A DNA stretch of 64,000 nucleotides from Timema cristinae (Eukaryota; Arthropoda; Insecta; Phasmatodea; Timematidae), in contig JBCFYV010011172.1 in NCBI GenBank assembly GCA_039000515.1, positions 75,385,250 to 75,449,249 of the forward strand, read 5' to 3'. A model generated the notes under the pieces. That model was not told the DNA's origin. It searched no databases and saw only the letters and a program-made list of their open reading frames with translations. The translations under genes were made by a program, and so were the position numbers. This document shows positions 1 to 12,400 of the stretch, one piece after another; the stretch's first letter is position 1, and the number at the start of each line of letters is the position of its first letter.

Positions 1-640
1 TCTAGAGGCATCTAAGTTTTAAACATTTCTGGAGGAAAACTCCTTCAAATAGCTTTCAGGAGCTCGAAGTTTAAAAAAGTAAACTGGTTGAGGACTATTA
101 AAAATAACTTCTGGAGGCATCCAAACTTTAAAAAAAATTTCAAAGGACGCTACTCAAAATAAGTTCTAGCAACATCGAAATTTCAAGATAATTTGGAGGG
201 GGGCTACTCTAAATATCTATTAAGAGAGTATAATTTCAAAAATGTGGAAAAGGACCACTTCAAATTAGGGACAGGGAAAACGGTAAGAGGAGTGTAGAGA
301 GGGGTGAGTGTCCCTCTTGGAATAAATTAACCCCTACTAGATGTAGCTCACACCTTCAGATATTCTCGAATATGAAGCTAAGAGACTTTAATAAAACTGC
401 AAATAACTTCTAAAGACAATCAATTTTCAAAGATGTGCCTAGGGAGTGAGGGGACTGAGGTGAGGCCCACTCCAAATGGTTTCTAGAGACATCCAGTTTT
501 AAAAATTTGCTGGGAGGGAAGCACTCCTAATAGATTATGCATGCATATAATTTTCAAAAATAGCCCAGGTGACAACACCAAATAGCTTCTAAATACATTC
601 AATTAAAAAAAATCCCGGTGAGAATCTTTCCAAATAAAGT
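1..640. repeat. degenerate tandem array, about 54-bp unit
   Basis: Successive segments of about 52-56 bp (one of about 72) repeat a pattern like AAATAGCTTCTAGAGACATC, then A-rich, then a purine-rich part ending ACCACTCC. Copies are highly diverged. Related sequence in the opposite orientation occurs at 20905-21245 and 22150-22260. No coding signal. Confidence 0.6.
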
Positions 641-1094
641 CATATTTAATCAGGAGATAACAGCGTTACTTAGGCTACTTGTGAGTGATATGAATAGAGA
701 AATGTGTGTATTCTTTAATAAAAATAATATCTTTAATATTGGTATAAATGCCTTAAATTTTCTTCTTAGAGAACATACCTTTTCTGCTATTATTTTACAA
801 TAATTAGTTTACATTTTCGCTGTATATTATGTATATGATTGGTGGATTTATCAATATTTAATTGTTTTTATTCGTACATTAAACAGAAGGGATACTGTTT
901 ATTTAATGTTAAGTAAAGAGCACTATTTTAATCAATTGAAATTGCTATTAGTGACGGATGACAGACGTTCACAGGAATGTAACTAAATGTACAGTGGGAA
1001 AAAAACACCTGGATACAAAAATAAATCACCTAACTTTTGACTAAACGAGTCCTTTATTCGCAATGCATTAACTTGTGGTTCACTATTATTTGGA
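641..1094. other. no recognised feature
   Basis: AT-rich sequence. A 61-codon ORF at 618-803 has no recognisable family and looks like chance. I see nothing else. Confidence 0.6.
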
Positions 1095-1755
1095 TCCATC
1101 TCAACGTTTGTCTGCCAGTTGTTGTTTTTTGTCGACCAGTTGACTATAATTTTGTTGTTCTATGTAGGTATTTGTCGACGAGTCGACGGCCACTAGTTAC
1201 CTAGTCAATCAAATGTTTGTTAATATTTTGTCGATCAGTTGACTGTTCATGACATGGTACTTCTCTTGTCAACAACTTGGTATAAGTACTCCTTCGTGTA
1301 GATTACTTGTCTGTCGATCATTTTATCCACACATGTCGACCAGTTTATTGTCAATTAGTTTTATGCACCCAAATTGGTCAACCATTCGTATGTAGATCAC
1401 TTTGCCCTACTATGCAAGAGCTAGTCCGACCAGTGGGTCGGATACTTGACCCACCTAGAATTCCATATATTTGTCTACTTTTTGTTGACCAATTGACTCT
1501 TCATTACATGGTCCTACTTGCATCGACCATGTGGTCGACATTGCTTTTGGGTGACAGTCACTCGTTTGTCGACCACTTTTTTCGCACATGTTAACTAGTG
1601 TGGTGTCGATCGGTTTGTCGGTACCCCAATTTGTCGAACAGTTTGCTGTCACTTTGTCCACCTAAGCATCAACTTATCAACCAGTTGTTCCAAATCATGT
1701 TGGCCACATTTCTCATTTAGCCTTCGATATATTTTTACAGCTTATCAACCAGTTT
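1095..1755. repeat. degenerate GTCGACCAGTT repeat cluster
   Basis: About fifteen variants of GTCGACCAGTT (also TCGATCAGTT, TCAACCAGTT, TCGAACAGTT) lie within 660 bp. A longer match, GTCGATCAGTTGACTGTTCA near 1229 and its variant near 1483, suggests an old period of about 254 bp with shorter subunits. Short ORFs here are by-products. Confidence 0.6.
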
Positions 1756-3369
1756 GTATGATTCCGTTGTAAGCAATATGAACCTGTATCTAATTTTGTT
1801 TACAAATAAAACTATATTACTTAGGCCTTGATATTTAAATCATATCATTAATGGCAATCAGTCCTAGTTAAATGTAATTGTATCTAAAAATATCAAGATC
1901 ATGTATTTCGTTGAATATCATATTTAAAAAAAAGTTGTTTATCTTATTTAAAAAAACCTTTAGTTAATGTCTTTTTCATCCCACATATTCCAAAAGTTTA
2001 TTTAATTTTGTATGGGGTTGGGTGTGATCATCCCCTCCTGCATAGAAAATAATCATAAATATTGAAACCAATCATTTAAAGTTGTAAAGAATGACTGACT
2101 CTAATACCTTCCTCACCCTATCTCCTACACGACCTAATCAAAATTAGGCAACAACTCTTTCATCTTAGCTCTAGAGCAAAGCGAGGGGATTAAAACTAGA
2201 ATTTTCCAGTATTTATATTATTAAGTTTAGTATTAAAATACATATTTTTTCTTTTAATACTAAAACACTTTAGACCTATGTACAGTAAATATTTATTACT
2301 TTTATTGTAACGGCGACTTTTTGTTTTATGTTATTTTTGTATTAAAATTACAAATTGGTTAATCCAAATTGTGTTATTTCTTAAAATACTCTTTTTATTA
2401 TTATCATCATTATATTAATTGTTAATTTCAACTATTTTGTTAAACTCCAAAATTATTACTAAAATATTATAAATTAAAATCTTTATTAACCAAAATTATT
2501 AAATTTATCCTTGAAGGAACCTTGTGAAAACCAATTTTAACCCCCTCCCTCCCTCAACAGCAAAATTAATTAACCATATATTTGAGGGAGCCTCATGAAA
2601 ACCAATTTATCCCCCCCCCCCAACCCCCGCCGCAGACAACTAGCCCGGATTCACACTTGAGCTAGTCGTAGTTGAAAGTAGTTGCCTTCTAAAGATAGCA
2701 TAGCATTGTATTCCACCAAACCCATCTGTAAACATTTCCTGTTAGGCTACTTACTAATCCTTTCTTTCCTTACTTTTATTTGTGCTCAAAGTGAGAAGTT
2801 AAGTGAGAGTGAGAGGTAATGATACTATCTCCCTCTTTAACCGGACCGTCACGTGCACGACAAACCGATAGTAGTACTACGCTCTATCGGAATAGATGTC
2901 CCTAGCATCCTGTGCACACGGGCACACCGTTAACACAAACACCCCAGGCACAAGTCTCCCACCACTTTACTCTTCTGTTGCCGTGATAACAAATCAATAA
3001 GTTGAAAACTACTAGGCTACTTCTCCACACAGTCCACAGTCTGGCATTGCTTAACACAACATCCCAGACACTGGTCATCAACCACTTTACTCTCTTTTTA
3101 CTTTGATAACAATTTAATAAAGAACTGGCCAAACACGGAATAGGCACATCTTAAATAATTTAAATTAATTGGGACCCATCCTTTTAGCAGATATGTTGAA
3201 TACAGGGATCTTTGTTTCGTTCAAGTATACATGACCACGCTCAAGATAATCGGCCAAATTTCAAGTAAATATTCAATTGCGGTTATTTTAATAAACCAAT
3301 CATTAAATACCCAGGCCACTAGTTGGGCAGAGATAAAGATGCTGGACTTAATTTTGCCCAAATAAAGAC
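1756..3369. other. AT-rich non-coding sequence
   Basis: AT-rich, with a C-run near 2612-2622. Two related stretches near 2944-2985 and 3065-3118 (GGCACAAGTCTCCCACCACT and CTGGTCATCAACCACTTTAC, each followed by a CTCTTCTGTTGCCGTGATAA-like sequence) form a diverged direct duplication. No gene seen. Confidence 0.5.
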
Positions 3370-3469
3370 NNNNNNNNNNNNNNNNNNNNNNNNNNNNNNN
3401 NNNNNNNNNNNNNNNNNNNNNNNNNNNNNNNNNNNNNNNNNNNNNNNNNNNNNNNNNNNNNNNNNNNNN
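3370..3469. other. assembly gap of 100 N
   Basis: Exactly 100 N, the usual placeholder for a gap of unknown size. The sequence right of the gap begins in the middle of a family A SINE, so the missing part probably includes its tRNA-like head. Confidence 0.95.
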
Positions 3470-3655
3470 TCACAACTTGTGAATGTGTGGAATGCCAGGC
3501 CTCCACTGTGGTTCGGATCCCACGTTAAACTGTAGGTTCTTCATTTCATCTCACAATCACCCTACCATTACACATTAGCGTAAGTGCGTATAATACGAAC
3601 GGGTAGTAAGATGCGGTGCTAATAATAATAATTAATAATAATAATAATAATAAAA
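3470..3655 (+). mobile_element. family A SINE, 3' half
   Basis: Matches the 3' half of the full copy at 16655-16944: GTGAATGTGTGGAATGCCAG, the GTTAAACTGTAGGTTCTTCA region and the tail GAACGGGTAGTAAGATGCGG, followed by an (AAT)n run. The head is lost in the adjoining gap. Confidence 0.85.
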
Positions 3656-4486
3656 AAAAAAGAACAGTAACATTATTTATAGCTCTAAAATTAATGTTTA
3701 TTTATTGAGTTAATGATTTCTGAAAATTTAAAAATATTTTTCCAAACCATTTGGTTTCAAATAGATGTCTAAGGAGTGTTTTATATGATAAATAAGAGTG
3801 TTATTCATACTGTGTATTTTTTAATAAAAAATTACTTAAGGGTAACTTACTCAGAAGAAATGTTTGAGACTTTTATTTTAAAATAAAAATATGGATTCAA
3901 AGAGAGAAAGTAAGTACGAATGTGTCATATTATTCATTTTACTTTAAAGTTGTGAATGTTAGTAAATTATTTTGTAAAAACCAGTTTGTTTGATGCCTTT
4001 AATGGCAATCTGACGAAACACAAAAACTTGTTGGCATTTTATTCAAATGACATTTCTTCTTTATTGAAGTCACTGAAAGCGACTTGAAAAGTTATTGAGT
4101 GTCTAGGATATAAAACTACTTGTGACGCTTTAAGGGTACAGTTAAGGGAACCGCCTACTGGAAAGAAAATATTATTACACTACGGTGGGCCTATTTCTGA
4201 AGCTTCTAAAACACTCAAACAATCCTCAACTATCTTATAGTGAATGTTCTCTTGTGACTTGTGATCTTGTTAAAATATGACATTATATGCTCTGCTTCTA
4301 ACCATTTAATTTGATCTCAGAACTCAGACATTTCGGGTTACACATCCTTGAAATGAACTAATTGCAATTTTCATAATTTTTTGAGTTATAAAACTTGGAA
4401 TGTTAAGTTTTTTTAACACAATAGGGAAAGATTGATAGTTGATATTGATATACGCAGTGACATATACTATATAGGCCTATATATAT
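3656..4486. other. no recognised feature
   Basis: AT-rich non-coding sequence; nothing recognisable. Confidence 0.5.
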
Positions 4487-4724
4487 CGCTGCATCTCACT
4501 ACCCGTTCGGGCTATACATTTATGGACTAATTACCCTATAATAGTTTTAAGGATTCGAAGGTTATATTTAGATGAAGTGTACCCGCATTTGCGTTAAGGG
4601 AGAATGAGTTTTTTTTAAACCACCCTCAGTACACCCGACCTTAATTTGAACCTCTATCTCCTCTTCATCATAAGTTTAATCTAACTCGAGAGTAGCGCGT
4701 TAGACCACGCGGCCACCGAAGCGT
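4487..4724 (-). mobile_element. family B SINE
   Basis: Read on the minus strand it has a tRNA-like head (CTTCGGTGGCCGCGTGGTCT, then an AGGTTCAAATT B-box-like motif), a body, and the shared tail CCGAACGGGTAGTGAGATGC. About 238 bp. Related minus-strand copies lie at 8151, 12385, 28542 and 38325. Confidence 0.8.
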
Positions 4725-7700
4725 GTGATGGTATTTCTTATTACATACTTATTAAACCATGCGGGATTTCCGGACGTCTGGAGTGTATCTCGGTACTCCG
4801 CTAGTATTTAACCACGTGACTCTGAAAACGAGTAGTACAAATGCTAGTGAAATCATTTCTCCAAGATCTCAAATTTCCCCCCATCTGGAGGATGTTTTGA
4901 TCCGACGAGATTTGAACCCTGATGTGTTGTCAAGAAGCGCCTTCCCCCACGTTTTCTGAAACTGCATTAGCTCCAAGATCACACATGTGCACTTTTAGTG
5001 CAACCCGTTCTCACTTTACTTGACTTTAAATCATAAAAAAGTTGTTGGAACTGGTTTTATGTTCAGGGATTATTAGCAGTTAAATATGAAGACTAATTTA
5101 TCTACTAGGGATAACCTTTTCACACACTAGATTCCCAGGTTTTTTTTTTTTGCGACATAAATGTGTATGTTTTATTTCGCTTCCTGTATATTTTATCTTC
5201 TAAAGTGGAATCCATGCACGTCTGAAATAGTCCCGCGAAGGAGTAGGAAGAACAACTTTTGATAACATTCTATTTTCTTCATGATGTCCGCCGTAATGTT
5301 CTGAAGACCACGACTCTAAGTAATGGCTTAAATAAAATATTCGCGTATCATGGTCATAAATTTAGTAGTATATAATATCTTTATTTGGCTCGATTAGTGA
5401 AACAACTTTAAGTTGTCAAAAATATGTTGTTTAACTTTGGCTGAATGTCAAACACAAGGTATTTCTTTACTAAAGTATTCTTCGAGTCGTTGCTGGGTTT
5501 AGTCATTAAACCTGATTGCGTATTTGAGTGAGCAGGGAGGCCTATTACTGGTCAGAAGGATCTTGGTTCCATCCCAGCTGTTGGTAGATAGCATAATTTA
5601 GGCCTACTACTACTACTTTAGGTTTTGGTTTAATTAATACTGATATAGTATTTTATGGCTAAGTTTAAAAGTTTTTATTCAATTGAAATATAAAAGTAAC
5701 TTATTTCTTTTTTTTCACTAAAAAGACATAAACCTAGAATTAATATTGTAGTGTTTGTTTGTCATTTCATGTTACTTCAAAATTATTCCCTGAAATTGCG
5801 AACTAAAGAAATCGACTCAAAACATATTTATTAAAAATTGCTCTTTTAATTTATTTTCATTGTAAAATCCAACTAGGCCTACTTTTCACGACCAACGTTG
5901 ATACATTTTATTCTATTTTATTAGTATTATTTTAAATTATTGATATTATTTTTTCAAATGTGACTGTTGCAGATAACATGACTTGACGTAAAGTACTTGA
6001 AGACGTACTCGTGAAAGTAATTACAGTAACTTTTTTTAGCTGTCAGATAAGGTCATGCTTATAAACATTGGACTCTAGAACATGTTTATTTTAGATAAAC
6101 ATCAGCACTCTCAATTGATATAAGTATTCATCCAGTGTAATGTGAAATCCGGTTATTATAACTTGACTGAGATTTTTTTTTTCTTTAAAATAATTGATCA
6201 AGTTCCTCAAATCAGTAATTAGTAATTAAACTGTTATTATATTTGTTTACTATTAGATAAATACAAAACATATTATTTTTAATTATCATTGAGAACAGTT
6301 TTTAAATTATTTAGCCGGCAAGATAAAATAAAAAGTTTATTTTGAGACTATTTTATTGAACATTATAACGTTTTGTTTTTAATTAGAAATTTCATTCAAA
6401 TTCTATCGCGATTCACTCAGGAGCCAGTTAAGCTTTAAGTTACTACCTCAACTACGTTGTATTTCTATTTAATAAAATAAATATATGTATAAGAATGATA
6501 TTTTTTATTAGATAATTGTAATTTCAACATTTCTAGGAGGAAATCCATCACACTTGTTTAAGTACTACCCGTCTCCCAGCACGTTTGGGATGCTACACAA
6601 CTTAAACTGACTATTATTGGGACACAGGAAGAAAAAACTGAATTTTAATTTCATTCCCGAAGGAAGAGAGAAACACAACTCTACTATAGAATCCCCCCAA
6701 TATTACTCAGTGTACTTTACCGGCCATTAAAACCGGTTAGTGCTTGGAATGCGAACCTTTTGGCCGACTCTGCCACGTAATGGTTATCAATTCTGGTGGG
6801 CAATAAGAAGTGATACGAGTGATTTGTAGTTCAGTTTGGGATAACAGACGCCAATAACCCTCATATCTCAACTAAAAACGCTACTAGTAAGCTAACTATA
6901 AACATGTAAAAGAGCAAATTAATATTAATGTGAATATGAAAAGTAATTACACCAATACCTAATAAATATGCAATATAAAAATATTTTAGATTTGTTATAC
7001 AAACAATTTAACACAAAATTTCATTTTTACTGGTTGAGTCGGTATCTTTTCATGTAGAAACACTTTAGATTATAAAATATATTTATATGACCAACAACGT
7101 CTTAAGTAACTATACTGGTACTGTACTATTGTGAACTGTTATATAAAATAGCATTGATTCCATTCTTATGCACTCTTCTTATCGCATGCGTTAACTATGA
7201 TCCAACTTTAAAAATGAATTCTTATGTTATAATTAATATTTTTAAGAACTATGTGCCATAAAATAACATACAATTTAACAAAGCGCAGTATATCGACAAA
7301 TACTCTACATTATATTTCACTAAAATCTCTTCGTTGCACGTCTTAGAACGTTATTTGAAGTTTTCGCGTGTTTTTGAGATGTCCCCCCCCCCCCCCCCCC
7401 CCTTTGCAACACAGAATATTTTAACAGCCACAGGACTGGGCTATAAATCGCACCCGTGTTTCAAATATTATTTTGAGCGTTCTATTTGTTTCAGCGGAAA
7501 ACCAATTACAAACGTAGCCCAATACAAACATCAAAGGATTAGTATTAAAACGCGAGTAGGTTTATTTTGTGCCAGTAAGTTTCTTCCCGTGTGACGTATT
7601 CGCCCTATTCCGAGTTCTACGAGAAGATGTAGTTCCAAGTCTCGGCCACTTCAAACCTTAGCGACGCTGCCAAAATATATTTAGGCTTCTTTGAGAATAA

Positions 7701-8150
7701 TACTGAATGCTCTCTTACAGTGTGGCGGCTAGTAGCATTTGTCGGTCACGAAACTATGGCTTGGCAAGCAGTATCACCAACATTAAGTTAGTGTTTTATC
7801 GCCAAAGTAGACAAACTACAGCGATAAAAAATAAACATAGTCATTAGAAAAAGTAAATGGAACTTGAAGAGTTGACGTGCATCAGGGGATATAAGTGCGT
7901 ATGCGCGGATACATAATGACTAATTAGATACTTAATGAAACAAGAACCGGCTCATGCTTATATCTGACAAGCAAAACACGGTTTATTCTTGCGAACCAGC
8001 GAAACTTTCGCACAGAGACGGTCATACTACTCCCAAACCAGTCATCAAATATTTAGAGAACAGGACCAACATAATATTATACAATCCACAACACTTTTCC
8101 TTTATATTAGCGATGTAACAATGCGTACATATTTGGAGGGACTTTTTTTT
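4725..8150. other. AT-rich non-coding sequence
   Basis: No gene recognised. It holds a 20-C homopolymer at 7383-7402, which can form a G-quadruplex on the minus strand. An exon-like stretch at 7494-7571, between TTTGTTTCAG and GTAAGT, has no RECK-type cysteines and was not accepted. Confidence 0.5.
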
Positions 8151-8396
8151 GGCACCACGTCTTCTTACCTGTTCAGGATACACGCAACATATGCACTAAT
8201 TACGCTAATGAGTTAGGAATGAAGAAGGTTGAATTTTAGAGGAAGTGTACCCGCATATGCGTAGAGAGAGAGTGGAAAACAAATTAGGGAAATTACTCTC
8301 AGTACAACCAACCAGGATTCGAACACCGATATCCCTGTCATCGGCAGTCTAGTCTATCGTGAGAGTGACGCCTTAGACCATGCGGCCACCAAAGCC
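8151..8396 (-). mobile_element. family B SINE
   Basis: Minus-strand copy. The tail (GGCACCACGTCTTCTTACCT as read on +) lies at the left; the tRNA-like head (GGTTCGAATCC-like B box on minus, CTTTGGTGGCCGCATGGTCT) lies at the right. Confidence 0.8.
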
Positions 8397-8669
8397 TGTG
8401 TGACATTTTTTAATTCCTGCCAGAGATGTTAGCTATCTCCTTTGCAGGGACGGTGGCTAAACGTGTCCAGTGTTTAAAGTAATATGCAAACTGTTAGTTA
8501 CTAGGTTCTACCATAACCCAAACTAAATTAACCTAACCTCAAGTCTCGTTCACACGGCCGGCGATTTCCTACTTGGGTCAATGTTATTTATTTTATCTGG
8601 AAAATTGAATTATTTAAAGTAATTCAGAAAATTATTCAGTCAAGCAACATTTAAGAATACGGTACCTGC

Positions 8670-8910
8670 ATCGGTAGACCCGTGATCTAAATGTTGAGCT
8701 CATTTAGACTGGTTGGCCGGTGATGGGTAGGTCGGGAATCAAATCCCGACCAGGTGTTCTTAGGAGATTTCTCGTAAATGGTGTCCCCACGTTCCCTCTG
8801 CGCAAATGCGCGTACATTTGCTCTTGATGATATCTCACTCATCCCTATCACATTAGCATAGTTAAAATACGTGCATAGCCCCAACGGGTGGGTAAGGAGA
8901 TGCGGTAAAA
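8670..8910 (+). mobile_element. family B-type SINE, diverged
   Basis: Plus-strand copy with the body CCCGACCAGGTGTTCTTAGG, then CACATTAGCATAG and a diverged tail (CCAACGGGTGGGTAAGGAGA). Old copy. Confidence 0.6.
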
Positions 8911-9402
8911 AGGGGTACGGGTTGAAGAATAATACGGTAAATAAAGTAACGCATTCGTACAATGTCCTCCCTTGAAGAAGATACTATAAACATAACGAAT
9001 AAAGTTACAGGAGACATAACAGTAGAAAATTAAAGGAACTATAAAGAGAATAAAAGGTACAAGAGAGAATTGTAGAGAGATTAATGGTTCAAGAGAGAAG
9101 TGTAGAGAGAATCAAAGGAATTGGGAGACCGAGTGCCGGCTCTTGGCAGCCCACAAAGGATTCCGACCTCTGGGATCCTCTCTCCCTCCTCCACTCAATA
9201 CAACGTAAGCTTAGAAACTGTCCGACCTGTCAAAACTGTTTCAAACTAATACTAAACAGAACACACAGCCCGGCAACTCCCGTCAAGTGGTCTTGGCTCC
9301 AAATTCGTCAGCTTAAGATCCTGGATCAGAGTCAGGAGTGTTGACCGCAGTTTGACACTAGTCTCAATCACGTTTTGTTAACAATCTGTTGGGTTTTTTC
9401 AG

Positions 9403-9483
9403 TTGCCGCTCGCAGCTCTCGCATCGGATAGTAGCATCAGAGAGGAAAGTCTGCAAAACGTCCACAAGTTCTGTTCTACACCG
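9403..9483 (+). CDS. Reck: Reck exon 1 of those found (first cysteine-knot repeat, second half)
   Basis: The acceptor is a strong pyrimidine tract ending CAG at 9402; the donor is GTAAGT at 9484. The 27 codons read [11 protein letters not shown]...[10 protein letters not shown]. The last part matches the end of a RECK cysteine-knot repeat, where human has SESRLKHLLQRAPDYC. An in-frame stop at 9379-9381 rules out a longer exon. Phase 0 at both ends fits the micro-exon at 13952. The first half of the repeat, with the CC and CxxxC cysteines, must come from an upstream exon not found here. Confidence 0.72.
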
Positions 9484-12400
9484 GTAAGTACCTATATTCC
9501 GTTTCTTGTTTATTATTTAAACACCCGCAAATACACACACCCATTGTTGCTATAGTAGCTCCATGGCTTCTTTGGTGCTGACTGACAGCTAAAAGCTTTG
9601 AAAAGTTACCAGACCAAATCATGTATCCCTACGCCGAACCATATGCTCTGCAAAAACATGTGTTTAGCAGCTGTCACTTCTGACGGTCAAAATGTAGGTA
9701 TATACCTAAATGTTGACTGTCAGAAGTCAGCTGTGAGCTGTCAGTCAGCACCAAAGAAGCCACGGGGCTACTGTAATTCAAACACATGTCCAGTACATGC
9801 ACTCACTCGTCCATATTCCTAACACACGCACAATCACACACCCTTTGTTGCTAATCCAAACACATGTGCAGGCCCTCACTTGTTGTTCCTAATTCAAACA
9901 CACGCACATTCGCACAACACACACATGCACTATGCACACTTTTTGTTCCTATTTCAAACACACATATTTGTTCCTATTGTAAACATACACATATTTGTTC
10001 CTATTTCAAACACACAAATTTGTTCCTATGGAGGTGTTCTGAACTAATTCAGCACCCAACCTACATACTAACTTAACTCTAGAACACACAGCAGCATCAG
10101 TCTCATCTAGTTTGCCACTGATAAAGTTGGAGTTTCAATCCCGGCCGGAGTGTATTGAGAGTGGTTTTCCTAAATTATTTCCCACCCTCCTTCCTAAGAA
10201 ATGCTGTTTCATTCCTCTTAGCTCTGTCATGCTTATCCTTTGCTTATCAACATGATATGCGGATAGTCTAGATGGGTAGTAAGACGTGGTGCGCGTACAT
10301 AGCACTCTCTAGAACAGACAAAGCACCCAGGTCACCGGTCGTCAATTTATTCTTGAGAAAGATGAACATTCAATATCCACAATTATAATATTTTCGTCCA
10401 GGGCGAGAATAGAACACGGTGGGGGGTCTCAATTCACTAGGACGCCTGACCGACTGAGCTAAGGTGTTAAATAATGAAAATGTCTCAAATTAAAATAGAA
10501 ATGTCCCGAATTTAAATGGTATAAAGACTAATTTGATTTGAAATAAAGTTTATCCACTTTATTGAACTCCCAATATTCCTTCTCTCGACACCCTGTGAAA
10601 ACTAAACTCTTGATTACAGCAAGAATTCAAACCAAGCCTCTCAGAAATTGCTGTTCAGGGCTTGAAGCACAGCCTCTAGAGGTTCCGGACCACGATTGGG
10701 GGGTTTGCACAAAGATTTCTTCTCTTTGTTGAAAGTAAAGCGATCATATTATCTCTATGACGGCGGCGGCATTTTATAAAGCTCCTGACAAGAGTGTGTA
10801 GTGTACTGGTCCCCCTGCCCCCACCCTCTATTCATTTGTCAACCCCCTCTCACCTCCAACCTCTTGCGACGAGCTAATATTCCGACAACACCTGGCGACA
10901 CTCCTTTCAAGGACAGATTAAACCATCAGCCTCTGCGCTTAATTTATACTCTCAACGTTCTATGTTGTGCTTTCTTTTATTGGAGGACCTAACGTGCACT
11001 TTCTAAACACGTGGATTGTATCAACACAAAATCTATAAATATCAACTTAACTTAGGACACACAGCCCTTGTGCCGGTTTGAATAGGAAAAACCCGTAGAC
11101 ATGGGCGTACAGTAAATATCTTCAGCCCCATCCGGCATTGAACCAGGTTCCCTTAGACTTGTGTCAACCAACAAACTATCTGCATCTTACTAGGCATTAG
11201 AGATATCCACGTCTTACTACCCATCCGGGCTATCTACATCTTACCAGTCGTACAGGTTATCCGTGTCGTACTACCCGTCCAAACTATCCACTTCTTACTA
11301 TCTGCTCAGGCTATCCACGTGTTATATATATACCTGTCTGAGGTCCGGGATGTATTGTACATTTACACTTATAGAAAAGGGTATTATTTAGTTGAAATGT
11401 GCCAGTATTTGCGTGACCACTTTCCAGCCGCCATCACCGGCAGACCTGACAAGGCAAGCTTGATGCCATTAATTTGTGGACACAGCTTCTCTAATATATC
11501 CTCACCCCAACCCTAGGAATTAAGTCGTTAATAGTCCATGTGTTAAGCTTACTAATAAACAATGTGCATCCAATATCAGAGGTGAAACCACCCTCAGATC
11601 CTCTTTTTAGAATTATATTGATGCACTTCATAGGAAACACACTCTTTCCCTCTATTATTATTATTATTAGCACCGCGTCTTACTACCCGTTCGGGTTATA
11701 CGCACTTACGCTAATGTGTAATGGTAGGGTGATTGTGAGATGAAATGAAGGACCTACAGTTTAACGTGGAATCCGAACCACGGTGGAGGCCTGGCATTCC
11801 TCACATTCACAAGATGTCTTGTCAGAGGTGAAGGAAGGGTTTGGTAATCAGATAAATCTGTGCCGGGACCAAGGATTGAACCCCGGCCGCCAGCATAGAA
11901 GTCCGACACCTTACCCCTAGACCACCAGGTCACCCTTTCCCTCTAATTATAAATTATAAAGCGAATACTGGTGGTATAATGTACTAATAAAAGTAAACAC
12001 AAGGACTTTCAACTGTTTGAATCGCTTTTATGACCAAGAACACATTTGATCCTAAGCCAAGGGCTCCGTGTGTTTGATTTTTAAATACTATCCCCCTCTT
12101 GTTATCAACTAATAGCCCGTTATTGTTTTTAATAAATCGGTGATAATATGATCCGAGGTGTTTATTGAGTACCTAAAACTCGGTAGCGGTGTTTACGTCA
12201 AAGATTTTTCCTAGTTATTTGAACTAACTTCAACGACACTTCTCCAAGCTGGTAACAGTACAGAGGGCTTTGGCGGCTTCTCTAAACAATTCACGGGCTT
12301 TCTTTGATGTCACCGCGGTGCGGACATAGGTTTAGTCCACCTGGCAGCACGCGTGGAAACCGAGGGTAAAAATACATTACATATATTAGCACCGCGCCTT

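Noticed and set aside
7383..7402. Poly-C run as a functional G-quadruplex
   Set aside because: A 20-base homopolymer could fold, but nothing nearby suggests a promoter or regulatory role, and its length is unreliable in assemblies.
7494..7571. Exon-like stretch between TTTGTTTCAG and GTAAGT as a possible first Reck exon
   Set aside because: No cysteines matching the RECK N-terminus and no signal peptide.
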